Positions 45,619-57,561 of a DNA stretch of 64,000 bases are shown piece after piece. Made by a program: the position numbers and the translations under genes. Source of the DNA: Lamellibrachia satsuma (lineage: Eukaryota > Annelida > Polychaeta > Sabellida > Siboglinidae); the NCBI GenBank assembly GCA_033239005.1, contig BSQZ01000018.1, forward strand, positions 8,390,036 to 8,454,035, read 5' to 3'. Below the pieces are notes generated by a model. It had not been told where the DNA came from. It saw nothing but the letters and a program-made list of their open reading frames with translations, and made no database searches. Numbering within the stretch: the first letter of the stretch is position 1; every line of letters begins with the position of its first letter.

Positions 45619-46372
45619 TGTGTTCTCGCTCGTGTCTGCAGCCCTGTTCATGTGCAACTGTTTACTTTGTGTTCTCGCTCGTGTCTACAGCCCTGTTCCT
45701 GTGCAACTGTTTACTTTGTGTTCTCGCTCGTGTCTACAGCCCTGTTCATGTGCAACTGTTTACTTTGTGTTCTCGCTCGTGTCTACAGCCCTGTTCCTGT
45801 GCAACTGTTTACTTTGTGTTCTCGCTCGTGTCTGCAGCCCTGTTCATGTGCAACTGTTTACTTTGTGTTCTCGCTCGTGTCTACAGCCCTGTTCATGTGC
45901 AACTGTTTACTTTATGTTCTCGCTCGTGTCTACAGCCCTGTTCATGTGCAACTGTTTACTTTGTGTTCTCGCTCGTGTCTACAGCCCTGTTCCTGTGCAA
46001 CTGTTTACTTTATGTTCTCGCTCGTGTCTGCAGCCCTGTTCATGTGCAACTGTTTACTTTGTGTTCTCGCTCGTGTCTACAGCCCTGTTCCTGTGCAACT
46101 GTTTACTTTGTGTTCTCGCTCGTGTCTGCAGCCCTGTTCATGTGCAACTGTTTACTTTGTGTTCTCGCTCGTGTCTACAGCCCTGTTCCTGTGCAACTGT
46201 TTACTTTGTGTTCTCGCTCGTGTCTGCAGCCCTGTTCATGTGCAACTGTTTACTTTGTGTTCTCGCTCGTGTCTACAGCCCTGTTCATGTGCAACTGTTT
46301 ACTTTATGTTCTCGCTCGTGTCTACAGCCCTGTTCATGTGCAACTGTTTACTTTGTGTTCTCGCTCTTGTTT
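45619..46372. repeat. 49-bp minisatellite, about 15 units
   Basis: Unit tgttctcgctcgtgtctaca plus gccctgttcatgtgcaactgtttactttg. Variant sites (tctacag/tctgcag, ttcatg/ttcctg, tttgtg/tttatg) form partly alternating patterns. The unit has no stop in any frame, so all three plus frames are open for about 280 codons; these are artefacts. Confidence 0.96.
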
Positions 46373-46389
46373 GTCTTGTGTATTTGAAT

Positions 46390-47775
46390 CACATCAGTTA
46401 TACTAACGAATGAAAGTTTATTTTACACATTACAAGACGGCTACGGTCATTCCTAGCCGTTAATGTTAAGGTAAAAGTCTATGTCTACCTCCGAACCAGA
46501 ACACAGTTCCTCGGACAACAAACATGGAAACTGAAGTCCCTGGTAAACTCGTTCACAAGATAGAGCCCCCACACATTTGTAACCCGATTTATTCACATCG
46601 TCTAATGTTATCCTGAAGACGCAGTAGGCAAAGCAAAAGCTACAATGTAAACATTATACATGTACCATACCAATTTAACCCATGCCAATTGTTGCAAATC
46701 TAGCCTCGGTGTTCGCTGAATAAATTATCACTTCCCTCACGTCCTGTTCCGAGGTCTCTTCCCAAGACGATAAACACACAGTTTCGTCCAATCCAATGTT
46801 ATTATTATCATATCATACGATGTGTTATATTAATATGCATGCATACGTTAGATGATATAGGTTGCATTAACTATGCTAGTGTTAGCACTTGAATATCTTC
46901 TTCGTCAAACGATCTCGATTGTATTCTTTTTGTAAACCTAAGCGTTTATTGCTCATATCGATGTTTTGTCAGCCAAGTTCCTTACTCTTGCTGTTCTTTG
47001 AACGAGTGTTTAACTGCAATGCTTTGTTCGTTACAGTTCGAGCCTCCATTGCACTGCTCGGGGAATTACATGACAGCAACAGTTAGTGTTTGGTTGCAAA
47101 TGGCAATAAATTGCTTATTATCAAAAGATCATCCTCTGCGCCAGACTACCTGGGCATCTCCACGTTCCGTGCCGACGCCTGCGGTGAATCTCTCTTGATG
47201 TCTTTGTATTTCCAGGATGTGGAATCGTCTTCGTCTGGAACACGGATTGCATGTGTAGTATGAGTGTTCCATGCAGTCTGTCTTGTTACATATGCAAAAC
47301 AAATATGTTTGACATATTAATGGCATGCTCCAAAAAATATATATATTTTGGCCACATTATGAGTTATGAGGTGTAATGGATTGAAAAAGACGATACTGGG
47401 AGAGAGAATAGCGGCATGGAAAAGAAGAAGAGGCAAGCTATGACAAAGATGGGAGAAAGACATCACACAACGGCGACAGCGGCTGCTGGAATAGCCAGAG
47501 TAAGACATTGGTTTCGCAAAAAGGGTTGCGCATGGACGACCTGAACATTATATATACAAATTGAAGAGAGATAATAACATCATTATAACATTAAACGTCT
47601 TAAGTAAATGGTGATGGCTTGGACGTTATGGCAAGTACTGACGATGGACATCCGAGTGGTAAAGAATATATGGAAAACGAAAACCGAGAAGACAGTGTAT
47701 AAGGAGGGAACACGAAATAGTAAAGATGGCAGGGTCAACAGGTGTAGAAAAAAAGACCGCACAGATAGCAGAAAA
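46390..47775 (+). repeat. Segmental duplicate (pairs with 18430-20240)
   Basis: Collinear with 18430-20240. It contains the LINE C-terminal relic at 47330-47540 (gccacattatgagttatgag ... gaaagacatcacac) and one unit of the 45-bp repeat at 47066-47112. Confidence 0.88.
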
Positions 47776-48159
47776 AGCACTTTACAAATTTCCTTTATCT
47801 CAACCCAGTGAAAGTGTCGAAGGTGCGAACGTAAACATACTTACTGACTATTCACTGACACAAATCAACAACTGCTACTATATAGCAAGATATTTGTTCT
47901 CCACCATAATTAAATGCTAACACAAGGATAAACGATATCAGTATACATCAGTATACGACGAGTTTTCCAATGATACCAAACATGACAACATTTCGTTTAT
48001 CTATTAATTCGTTGTAAACAAACCATTTTCTGAAATCTTGATTCGCCGTCGGTCGCTATTCGGCGCCACTAGCACGACTCTCAATCACTGAGTACGAGCG
48101 CTAGGTGCTTAAGTAAACACACTGATTCTATACAACTCACGCGATTTCCGATATGTGAC

Positions 48160-48490
48160 AGTCACGATGTTGCTATTTTAAATATTCTAACAACGATATT
48201 TATGGACTTATCTTACGGTTTTTAGACAATTGTCCAAACAAATTTCCTCTCTGTGTAACCCGCACAAATAAAACAGTCTATCAGTTTTGTCGCATGCTGT
48301 AGCTAGACCCTTGACACCAGGTTCAGCAGACCAATAGAAGTCACAAAGTCGCTATTTTAAATATTCAAAGAACGATATTTATGGACTTATCTTACGGTTT
48401 TTTCAACACTTGTCCAAACAAATTTCACATCTGTGTAACCCGCACAAATGAAACATAAAACATTTTGCTGGATGCTGTAGCTTGACCATT
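48160..48490. repeat. Two tandem copies of a block also present at 42660
   Basis: The block gctattttaaatattc ... tatttatggacttatcttacggtttt ... ctctgtgtaacccgcacaaat occurs at about 48170-48275 and 48350-48450, and once at 42685-42790. Confidence 0.85.
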
Positions 48491-48782
48491 AGAATCAGGG
48501 AATTGCAGCGCCAGGTTCACGATATTTGGTTATGTAAATGCAATGTTGGCGCGGCCCAATTCTCTCTACAGAATGCTAAAATTTTGAGAGCTAGGACGTT
48601 ACCCACTATCAATCACATTAAGAACAAATAATGGTTCTCTCTTGCACAAGAATATTCAAAAGTAATGGGGAAGATCTTAATGAGGTCATGTCTATCATTA
48701 TAATCTTCAATATAAAATAGTCAGTCTTCACCTTAGATAAAAGGTGCTCTATTTAAAGTAAAGGCATTTCACTGCTACGGAC

Positions 48783-49432
48783 TTGCGGCGCGAACTGCCC
48801 GTCAACTTGTGGCGCGAACTGCCCGTCAACTTGCGGCGCGAACTGCCAGTCAACTTGCGGCGCGAACTGCCCGTCAACTTGTGGCGCGAACTGCCCGTCA
48901 ACTTGTGGCGCGAACTGCCCGTCAACTTGCGGCGCGAACTGCCAGACAACTTGTGGCGCGAACTGCCCGTCAACTTGTGGCGCGAACTGCCCGTCAACTT
49001 GTGGCGCGAACTGCCCGTCAACTTGCGGCGCGAACTGCCAGTCAACTTGCGGCGCGAACTGCCCGTCAACTTGTGGCGCGAACTGCCCGTTAACTTGTGG
49101 CGCGAACTGCCCGTCAACTTGTGGCGCGAACTGCCCGTCAACTTGCGGCGCGAACTGCCCGTCAACTTGTGGCGCGAACTGCCCGTCAACTTGCGGCGCG
49201 AACTGCCAGTCAACTTGCGGCGCGAACTGCCCGTCAACTTGTGGCGCGAACTGCCCGTCAACTTGTGGCGCGAACTGCCCGTCAACTTGTGGCGCGAACT
49301 GCCCGTCAACTTGCGGCGCGAACTGCCCGTCAACTTGTGGCGCGAACTGCCCGTCAACTTGTGGCGCGAACTGCCCGTCAACTTGTGGCGCGAACTGCCC
49401 GTCAACTTGTGGCGCGAACTGCCCGTCAACTT
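48783..49432. repeat. 24-bp minisatellite, about 27 units
   Basis: Unit ttgtggcgcgaactgcccgt plus caac, with only ttgtgg/ttgcgg and cccgtc/ccagtc variants. GC-rich against an AT-rich background and very homogeneous. Open in five frames as an artefact of the 24-bp period. Confidence 0.97.
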
Positions 49433-49825
49433 CGTTCGAAGGTGTCAGTAGCAATTATTCTCATGGTACAAGTTCTTCGTTTTCCCCCCACCCACCCCCC
49501 CCCCAGCAAAATGCCCCTAAACGCAAGGATAGTACGTTTCTCACAGTAGTGCGAGGCGTCGCTTGAGCGAGACCGGCAGTGGCCCAACAGGTATTCACCC
49601 GAAAGGAAAATAACACAATTGTTGCTAGTCGACTAGAGCCGGCGAACCCCCTGGGGCTCGTTTCAATAGAGTGAATGGGGTAAATAGTGTGTGTACACTA
49701 GGTCTAGCCAGTAAATATATGTATAAGAATAAAATAAAGCATTGTTGAGAATAATAACGTGTATAATTTGCTACATGGGAAAAGAGTTTAATCTGAAACT
49801 TCAGAATCTAACATTTATAACGGCG

Positions 49826-50346
49826 CTTGTTCCACTTCGACTTGTGTTCGTGTTCTAACCATAGAGTTACATCATTACTTGTTCCACTTCGACTTGTGTT
49901 CGTGTTCTAACCATAGAGTTACATCATTACTTGTTCCACTTCGACTTGTGTTCGTGTTCTAACCATAGAGTTACATCATTACTTGTTCCACTTCGACTTG
50001 TGTTCGTGTTCTAACCATAGAGTTACATCATTACTTGTTCCACTTCGACTTGTGTTCGTGTTCTAACCATAGAGTTACATCATTACTTGTTCCACTTCGA
50101 CTTGTGTTCGTGTTCTAACCATATAGTTACATCATTACTTGTTCCACTTCGACTTGTGTTCGTGTTCTAACCATAGAGTTACATCATTACTTGTTCCACT
50201 TCGACTTGTGTTCGTGTTCTAACCATAGAGTTACATCATTACTTGTTCCACTTCGACTTGTGTTCGTGTTCTAACCATAGAGTTACATCATTACTTGTTC
50301 CACTTCGACTTGTGTTCGTGTTCTAACCATAGAGTTACATCATTAC
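49826..50346. repeat. 52-bp minisatellite, 10 units
   Basis: Unit cttgttccacttcgacttgt plus gttcgtgttctaaccatagagttacatcatta, exact 52-bp period, with one substitution seen (catatagtt near 50122). Confidence 0.97.
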
Positions 50347-51533
50347 TCATCCCCCAATAACCACGAGCGATAAGCCAGCTAGCTGGCAGAACGCAGGCGT
50401 GAACCACTGGCCAGCATCACATCATTGTACGGCAGAAACAGTTGAATCCACTGGCATGACACATAGGGTTGTACTGTTTACAGAGTTTATAGTGTGACTG
50501 TGAACATATCATGTCAAAAATATTTGTCTAATATATGTAAGTGCACTCACGTACGCACGCGCGCACACACACGTATACGAGCGTATGCGTATACGTGCGT
50601 GCGCGCGAGCCTGTGTATGCGTGCGTATGTGAACACATTGTAATGGCACTCATGGTCTACTACTGTATGTTACGACTCCATGATTTACATTCATGGACGT
50701 CACCTCGTGTCCTAGATAACACAAATAATCATGAAAAAAATTGTATGGATATAATTTTATATAGATCTTTGTTTACAAGTAGTACGTCTTTAAATAGATC
50801 ACACATGTATTTTATCATAGACACGTTTCTGCCTTTTAAAATATAATTGTTGAAGCTGACAATGTGGATTTACTGTGGACACATAAAGTAAGAGATAATT
50901 GCCTATAATGACCGAAACATTGTTGACGACATGTAAGCGTTGAATGGATTCACAACCGATGTCTACATGATTTAGATTAATACGTGTCTATAGTGTATGT
51001 CACTCGCACCAACGTCAATACATGTGCACTGCTGGATCTGTAATATTTCATGCACGAATAGTGTACAAAGCTGGTGAAACGGTTCACTGACATCCACTTG
51101 TTATCTTTGATGCACGGACGGTGTGAATAGCTGATGTTACGATGTTTTAAGCATGAATCTGCTTAAGCTGCATCACACCAGGCTTATGATTATTAATGCG
51201 ACCGATTACTAATTATGTGCACTTGCTTACGTAGGCATCAATGCGTGTGTGTGTGCGTGCGTGCGCGCGCGCGTGTGCGTGTATGCTTGTGCGTTCGTGT
51301 GTGTAGCTGCGAGTTGTGTTCGTACGGATGTGTAGACGTAGTATACAAGTAGAGAAACGTTCTTCGATACATGTAGGTACGGAAAGCCAAATTAGCAATA
51401 GCGGTTAGTTCGTTGACAAACCGGCGTGGCATGACGTGTATATATTGCACTACGTCGTTATGACGAAATATTCGATGATGTCATCGATATTTGCTAATCC
51501 TATGCACTAGCGACTGTGGCATGGACAGCGTGT
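50347..51533. other. Anonymous DNA
   Basis: No gene supported. Short alternating purine-pyrimidine runs occur at 50545-50635 and 51240-51290 (gtgcgtgcgtgcgcgcgcgc). Confidence 0.5.
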
Positions 51534-52595
51534 TCACTTGGAAGTGTCGTTAGGTGTCAAATCAGTAATAACGTTGACACTGGTGACGTCACTGTCACGA
51601 ACGACGTTCGCCGACACTTTAAGAAGTCCGTCAGTCGTCATGCCCGCCTTAAGTGTGCGCGACTCGATCGGGAACGGCAGGAGAAACTCTCTGGAGAGCG
51701 AGGCTGACAGCTTACCAAGCCGGTGGTCCTCCTTCCGGTCTGCGCTCACCAATAACCGGTCATTGCCTTTCAACTGTACAATGACGTCATCGGCGTGGAA
51801 GACACGACCGACCTCGACCAACAGATGCAGTGTCTTGCCGCCGTCGTTCGTCGCCTTGACGACGGGCGTGTTGAGCGGCTCCTCGCTGTGCGAGTCGTCG
51901 TCGCCGCTAGGGGGCGCGTCGACCTTGAGCGGCGCCTCGATGACGAGTCGCCCGTCGACGTCCGTGCAGCTGAGGCGGTGCGCGTCCACGTCTCCGGGGA
52001 GCTTCACCCGCCGACAGAACTCCGTCGTGCTCTTCCGACCATCGCGGCTATGTCGCTGCGTCGCGTGCACCACGAGTCGACTTCCGGCCACCTTCACGCC
52101 GATGTTGCGTCGCTCGTATCCGGTGACGTCGAACTCCATCCGGAAGATGCGGCGACCGGTCATCGGGCACGTGGCGTACCATGGTAGTCGGAGCTCTTCG
52201 TCGACGCTCTCGCCACTCACGTCGAACAGCGTGTCTTCCCGCTTCGTCACGTCGATTTCGGGGAAGCCGGAAACGGAAGTTGCTTCGGACAACGCGTTGG
52301 TCTGCGTCGCGCGCGAGCTTCCGGTGCTTGATAGCCGCTTCCGACGTCGCTCGGTCCCGTTGCTAGGCGATGGCTTCGGGCGCAGTCGGAAGGTCTCGCG
52401 CTGCACCTGTGCGTTCGTGTCCCACTGGCGCAGGACGGAGGCGGCCTCTGCGTCCATCGTCCTCTCAATGACGCTCTCTTCCGCGTCGTCGCTCTCCCGC
52501 ATGACGGGGGTCGCTCTGCCCGGGACCTCGCCTGTAGCACGTCTCGACGTCCACACCTGCAACATGGCGATCACACTGAACAGAGTATTCGGCAA
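51534..52595 (-). CDS. Small heat-shock protein with two alpha-crystallin domains
   Basis: The 353-codon frame is GC-rich and intronless in the part seen. Residues 1-135 are polar and low-complexity. Residues about 149-223 form one alpha-crystallin domain (I-F-R-M-E-F-D-V-T-G-Y, then R-R-V-K-L-P-G-D-V-D, then the hallmark D-G-R-L-V-I-E-A-P). Residues about 254-332 form a second (L-H-L-L-V-E-V, then L-L-V-S-A-D, S-R-E-F-L-L-P-F-P-I, then D-G-L-L-K-V-S-A-N-V). Alpha-crystallin proteins are ATP-independent holdases that bind unfolding proteins, usually in the cytosol. Two-domain forms are known from flatworms and other lophotrochozoans. The start is unsure: Met-1 or Met-11, or an exon beginning at a ttgcag site near 52557. 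There are no C-terminal I-x-I residues. An antisense ORF of similar length is a codon-bias shadow. Confidence 0.85.
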   Translation of the reverse strand: MPNTLFSVIAMLQVWTSRRATGEVPGRATPVMRESDDAEESVIERTMDAEAASVLRQWDTNAQVQRETFRLRPKPSPSNGTERRRKRLSSTGSSRATQTNALSEATSVSGFPEIDVTKREDTLFDVSGESVDEELRLPWYATCPMTGRRIFRMEFDVTGYERRNIGVKVAGSRLVVHATQRHSRDGRKSTTEFCRRVKLPGDVDAHRLSCTDVDGRLVIEAPLKVDAPPSGDDDSHSEEPLNTPVVKATNDGGKTLHLLVEVGRVFHADDVIVQLKGNDRLLVSADRKEDHRLGKLSASLSREFLLPFPIESRTLKAGMTTDGLLKVSANVVRDSDVTSVNVITDLTPNDTSK

Positions 52596-52669
52596 ATCGT
52601 AGTTTTTATGTCTTCATGCACAATGTCCTTACGTAGCTAACACGTGGCAACCAGCTACTAAATATGCAA

Positions 52670-52672
<3 letters not shown>

Positions 52673-52756
<84 letters not shown>
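52673..52756. repeat. (TA)n microsatellite upstream of the heat-shock gene
   Basis: Pure TA run of about 84 bp, some 80-160 bp upstream of the predicted start of the minus-strand gene. Confidence 0.95.
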
Positions 52757-52757
<1 letters not shown>

Positions 52758-53129
52758 GCAGCACAAGTGTCGTAGTTCGTAAATCTTCCCATTTTCTTCT
52801 TCGTTGACACATTTCCAGTTAGGAAGAAATTCCCTAAAGGAAATGCCATCTTAAAATCACCGGGATTTCATTCGTCTACAGTGAACCGGAAAGAAAAATC
52901 ATGATCTGTGCCCAAATACCAACGTTGCGCGCAAATTGACACGGCGGAATGTGGTGTCGTTTCCGAGGAACGAACACTCGATATACATTAATCACATTCC
53001 GTGTCTTCACGTTACAGTGTTTACTAGTTAGACTGCCACCGGTCGTTTCACTAATTATGCACCAAATCGGTGGATTAACACTGGCGAGGTATCAGCCAGT
53101 GATAATCCACCGATTAATCGAGTGTTCGT

Positions 53130-53365
53130 TGCCATCCAAGGCAAAATACCTAACAAATGGACATGGAATCAAAAGTTTTTTTAATGTTTGCTTTATGTGT
53201 AAACCGCCCTTTTTGAGATATTTGTCACTTTTTTTAAACATATTCACGATGCTAGCATTTACACAATCAGTAGATCATTTATTCCATTCATTTAGTGTCC
53301 TCTGAGAGGATGAGTACTTCCTGATATCTAATCTACACTGATCCTTCACTAATGTTATGTCGTGT
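53130..53365 (-). mobile_element. CR1-like LINE 3' end relic
   Basis: Nucleotide similarity to 11540-11780: tttttaaacatattcacg(a/c)tgctagca, acacaatc(a/t)gtagac/tca, ttccattcattta(g/t)tgtcctctg, cttcctgat(a/g)tc(t/c)aatctaca and tgatcctt. It includes the 3' UTR (gccatccaaggcaaaatacc). Frameshifted and short. Confidence 0.75.
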
Positions 53366-55690
53366 GAGACGGCCTATGCCGGTCTGTGGACGTACATCAC
53401 ACTCACCGAAGCAGCATCTACGAAAATTACGGTGTCTGAAAACAACAGTTGTTGCTAAACCCGTATACTGCTTCAATATAATTAACGCTGTTTAAAACAA
53501 TCAGCATTCGCTTGAGAAGTTTGTTTAACCGTTTAACTCAATACTCGTGTACAATTTAGGTGCAAGTTATTCCAATCTTATTGTCGTCGCTACGCAGGAC
53601 TTTTATTTCACACGTCCAAATGTTTATTGCCCGTGGTTCAAAACCTGGCGCCTCGTCCTAACGGTAGTTCATTAAAACCTGGCGCCTCGTCCTAACGGTA
53701 GTTCATTAACACATCCTTTCATACCCGCTACTGTGATGTGTAAACTGCGATGTTCCTCCGAAACCAGTTTCACTCCTGTCATTTCTCACCAGTTCCTTCT
53801 GAGTTTTGTCACATAGATAAGTTTTACTATGACACTTGTGTTTAACAGAAAGGGTTACATGCTGATAAAATAGTGCAAACCATTTTAAATTACATAGACG
53901 TAATCGCAGGTTCGGTTAATCAAATACATTCAAATAGGTATGTCCGGTATTTTCTATTACGGACAAGGTACACACGACAAGTAAACTACGTGCATTCATA
54001 TACATTCATATATTGACAGGTTGAATGGCTTATCTAGGCGCCGTGTTCATATTTTGACGTTGCAACTATTTGAGTTGGAACATGACCAACATGCTGTCTA
54101 AGCCATAGATCCCGCCTTTCAAAGCGCCTATGTTTGTAGCGCTATTCATGAATGTGGCTACTATTCAGTTGCCCGATGAAATACTCCTTCGACTATGTAT
54201 CGTCAGAGACGCGGCCAGCAAGTGTGTCACTCCTTGTTTGTTGTGTATTGTGTATACAACGGTAGAACACAGGTACCGCGAACTGCCAAGTCGTCGTCAA
54301 CGATTATAACATGTCTATTATATCATAACATTTGACTTCGCTGATAACATAATCAGCCGTTTAGTAGAATCAAATATATTGGCTGGGTTTATTAATTCCA
54401 TGCTCATGTTATATTAGAATTCGCCGCTTAAGTGAATCAGCCGCTTAATATAATCAAATTGCTCTGGCCCGAAGCAATTCTATTAATTAGAGTTAACTAA
54501 TATTATATTTCATCAGCAGATGGTGTTGCATGCAACAACGTTGTACCGGCCAATCATAGGCTCTCGAGAGTCAACGCTCTTTCTCTGCTGGTCTACGGTT
54601 TCGCCCATTTGATGATGTAAACAGTTGCCTGGTTTAAATGCTATTATTGTAACGTATATCACACGTATATCACACGAAGCTCGTGGTTAAGTTCAAGATT
54701 GAACTGACCCGGACTCTCAATCTAAAGATCAAACATTAAATAACACGGAAACCTTGTAACCAAGTGTCATTCATTTGTCTTCTTTTTCGATTGCAGATGT
54801 TCTGCATAAGTCAGAGACCCGGGACGTGCATTACGCAACATACGTATTCTCGTGATTTTGTTTTCTGTAACAATTATTCTATTTCCCAACAAGTGTATTA
54901 ATATATCAGCAGTTTGATTAACTATATCATTGCAGCATTGTGTAGTTACACCTTGACCGACAGGCTACCCCAGTATTAATCACTATTGAATGGAATAATG
55001 CACAGTCTATCATTTGTAACATCGGCACGAGACGGTCTATAATTAACGTGTATTCTGCAATCAGGACTGGAGTCTACAATACATTCGTGTATCCACTGAA
55101 TAGCTTGTGAAATCGCGCGTGGCGGTCACACGTTGCTGAATATGAATTGCGTCATAACAAAAAGAGACAGATAGATATTTGTACGGAAAGATAGTTGCGG
55201 AAAGAGAGTTATTTCCCGAAAACGTATTAATCAGTGTAGTATAAATCTCAACATCTGTTCTCGTGTGTGGTATCTAACCGTTGAATGGGTGCCTCAGTCA
55301 ATGCAGAGTATGCGTTAAGCTTAAGCTTTCGACGCTTTCCATACATTCTAAACGTGAGTTATTGAAAACGAAATCCATATTTAACTAGAAGCAATATTAT
55401 AGATGGTTGTTACCTTTTTAGTTCACTTCCACTTGAATTGTTTGACATAGAACGAGTCGTTGATCTTGGCTTACTATAATACACCTTTGATTTAGCGACA
55501 TCTATACTATAATATAGAATCTGCCTGAGTTTCGCCTGTATGGGTATTTGTAGGCGTGCTCGGGGGCCCATGGAAATGGTTCGTGCATTAGAAAATATAA
55601 AAATTCCTCCCGGGGTGGACTTATTACGAATGTGGACGTGTGACGTAGATTACGTAACTGAGAAAAATAGTTCGTAGTTACGTACACTTG
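53366..55690. other. Anonymous DNA
   Basis: No gene supported. A 33-bp direct duplication (acctggcgcctcgtcctaac...) lies at 53640-53706. Confidence 0.5.
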
Positions 55691-55776
55691 CTAGCAGCGC
55701 TGTGCGTGTTTTCTATTATTTTTCCGAGTTACGCGATCAACGTCAAACGTTCACATAAGTTACTTCGAACAGTACG

Positions 55777-55920
55777 AACGCTTCGTGAAACTGGCTATTG
55801 GGCAGGAAGTTGTCATTGCCATAGACACTGCCGTATGAAACCTTGACTGGGTAGAGCAAGGAGTCATAATCTCTTGCAGTGACTTCCTTTTCTCCCTTGC
55901 AATACCGGCCAACTCGGCTA
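55777..55920 (-). other. Possible orphan exon, uncertain
   Basis: The minus strand has an acceptor-like ttattatttactag, then about 140 bp open in two frames, then the donor-like GAA|GTAACT. One frame reads G-R-Y-C-K-G-E-K-E-V-T-A-R-D-Y-D-S-L-L. No family recognised; it may be chance. Confidence 0.2.
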
Positions 55921-56639
55921 GTAAATAATAACAAAATACACCAGCGTACAAAAGTAATATAATTGCATTACTATCCCACGCTCAACTCCACCGGATTTGC
56001 AATGTGCTATTTTACGCCATAGACGTCCGTTTCAATAGACCCAAATACCTTGTGTTAGCTTAGTTGTTACACAGACGCCATGTTCGTTGCACGCGTATTG
56101 GAAATAAGCACAATACTACTGAATACAAACTTAATCACACTCTCACAAATAACATCGATACATCACAGTGACGTGTTATGCAATACTTGGCCATGTCAAT
56201 CTACAGTATGTTGCAGCTATCAAAGAGATATCACGAATATAGAAAGCTTGCCAAGACGGACTGAACGCTCGGTTACAATCGTGTGAAATGTAATAAACTT
56301 GGCAGACAACACAACTGCAACGGTTGTTGTCCAGACTCGTTATCTTCCGCAGAACGATCAACAATCTCGCCGTAATCTGAACCGGCTACCCACAGAAAGC
56401 TACAGCCGCGTTGTCGTCGTCCAAGTGTGGATCACACAACATGTCGTATATAAAATAAAATACGATTTCTATCGTGTCTAAATCCTCGGAAACCGGAAGT
56501 CATAGGTGCATCAAAGTAATTTCGAAATGAGGATACGATGTTAGTTGTATTGTTGTTATAGTTGTTATTATAATACAATGTTAAAGTTATTATAATATAA
56601 CGTTAAACTTGTTATAACACGCTTGAATACTCCGGGGAA

Positions 56640-56930
56640 TTAAGGATCGTAAGCAAAGTTACGATAAGTCTTCAGATGACAGTGAAGTGTCTTTATATTG
56701 TCTACTGACCTAGCAAGAGTAGACAGTCTCAAAGAGTTAGTGCGACAACCGAAACGTTTCAATGTGGTTTTCGATTCTAGGAACAAAAAGGAGGTCAGAA
56801 TGAGATGATCAAAGCTACTTAGACTATTGTACATGAGTGATAAGTTAATGTAAATGTGCCGGTTGCTTACATGAAAGTGCATGATAGGTAATAGTACACG
56901 TTTAAGGATAATACGATACCTATCGGCCAG
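56640..56930 (-). mobile_element. L2-like LINE C-terminal relic
   Basis: The minus strand reads I-Y-I-N-L-S, then L-T-S-F-L-F-L-E-S-K-T-T-L-K-R-F-G-C-R, then L-A-R-S-V-D-N-I-K-T-L and L-K-T-Y. This fits the L2-type C-terminus (L-x-x-P-R-x-K-T-x-x-G-x-R-A-F, then I-R-x-x-x-S-L-x-x-F-K-x-x-L-K-T-x-L). It ends A-Y-D-P-stop at 56640. Confidence 0.6.
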
Positions 56931-57561
56931 GACATCAATGCAGAAATGTACAGAATGACAATGAGTGAGAGAAAGGAGAAGAATGAGTAACTACCCTTGC
57001 CAAACAACGTTGCACACTTTCCTCCCGTGGGATCAACGTCGAACATTCTGACCAAGAACTAAATCGACGTCTCGCCAGTGACAGCTGCTGTTGGTGTAGA
57101 CTGTGTGTGCTGAGACTTGTCTTTGATGCATCAGATGTTTCATTGTTACCTGTACAATTAGTTATCCGAATAATATAGCATCCGACGTGTACACTGAGAA
57201 GAACATTAGCTTATAGGTAAACGGTATCTGGTTTTGAAAGGACGATTCAATGCGCTGTACTCCTCCCCACTGACATGCCTGATCATGACAGAAAGCACCA
57301 ATCCAATTTCTCACAGGAAACATTCACCCATACCGCAGTTTATGCAAAGGTTATTAATCCACAACAATGCTATAATTCCACCAGTGCATCCTCGCGCCAG
57401 GAGACTGCCGAGGACAAAAGTACCCCTGGCAGATAACCCCATTGTTATCTGCCAGGGGTACTTTTGTACTCGGCAGTACCCCTGGCGGCGAGGATGATCG
57501 GACGGGTAATTCGTGGAAACGCTATTTGAAGTTTGGCGGGGCGCGTCTAGTTTCCAGAAAG
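56915..57561 (+). repeat. Segmental duplicate (pairs with 13815-14470)
   Basis: See the partner. The right end contains a strong hairpin and a block inverted relative to the 14.4 kb copy. Confidence 0.85.
57387..57496. repeat. Near-perfect hairpin, 51-53 bp arms, 6-base loop
   Basis: Left arm 57387-57437 (catcctcgcgccaggagact ... agataac), loop cccatt, right arm 57444-57496. About 47 of 51 positions pair, with the inner 26 bp (aaaagtacccctggcagataac region) almost perfect. Confidence 0.9.

Noticed and set aside
45445..46413. Three overlapping ORFs of 255-322 codons
   Set aside because: Artefacts of the 49-bp array, whose unit lacks stops in every plus frame.
48749..49549. Five long ORFs on both strands over the 24-bp array
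   Set aside because: A period divisible by three with no stop opens nearly all frames. No start context, splice site or homologue supports a protein.
51538..52602. 354-codon plus-strand ORF antisense to the heat-shock gene
   Set aside because: The minus frame has two clear alpha-crystallin domains. The antisense frame is a by-product of GC-rich codon use.
52780..52850. Possible heat-shock elements (gaagaaattcc, ttcttcttcg) upstream of the heat-shock gene
   Set aside because: Spacing does not give alternating nGAAn units in inverted orientation, so they are not called.
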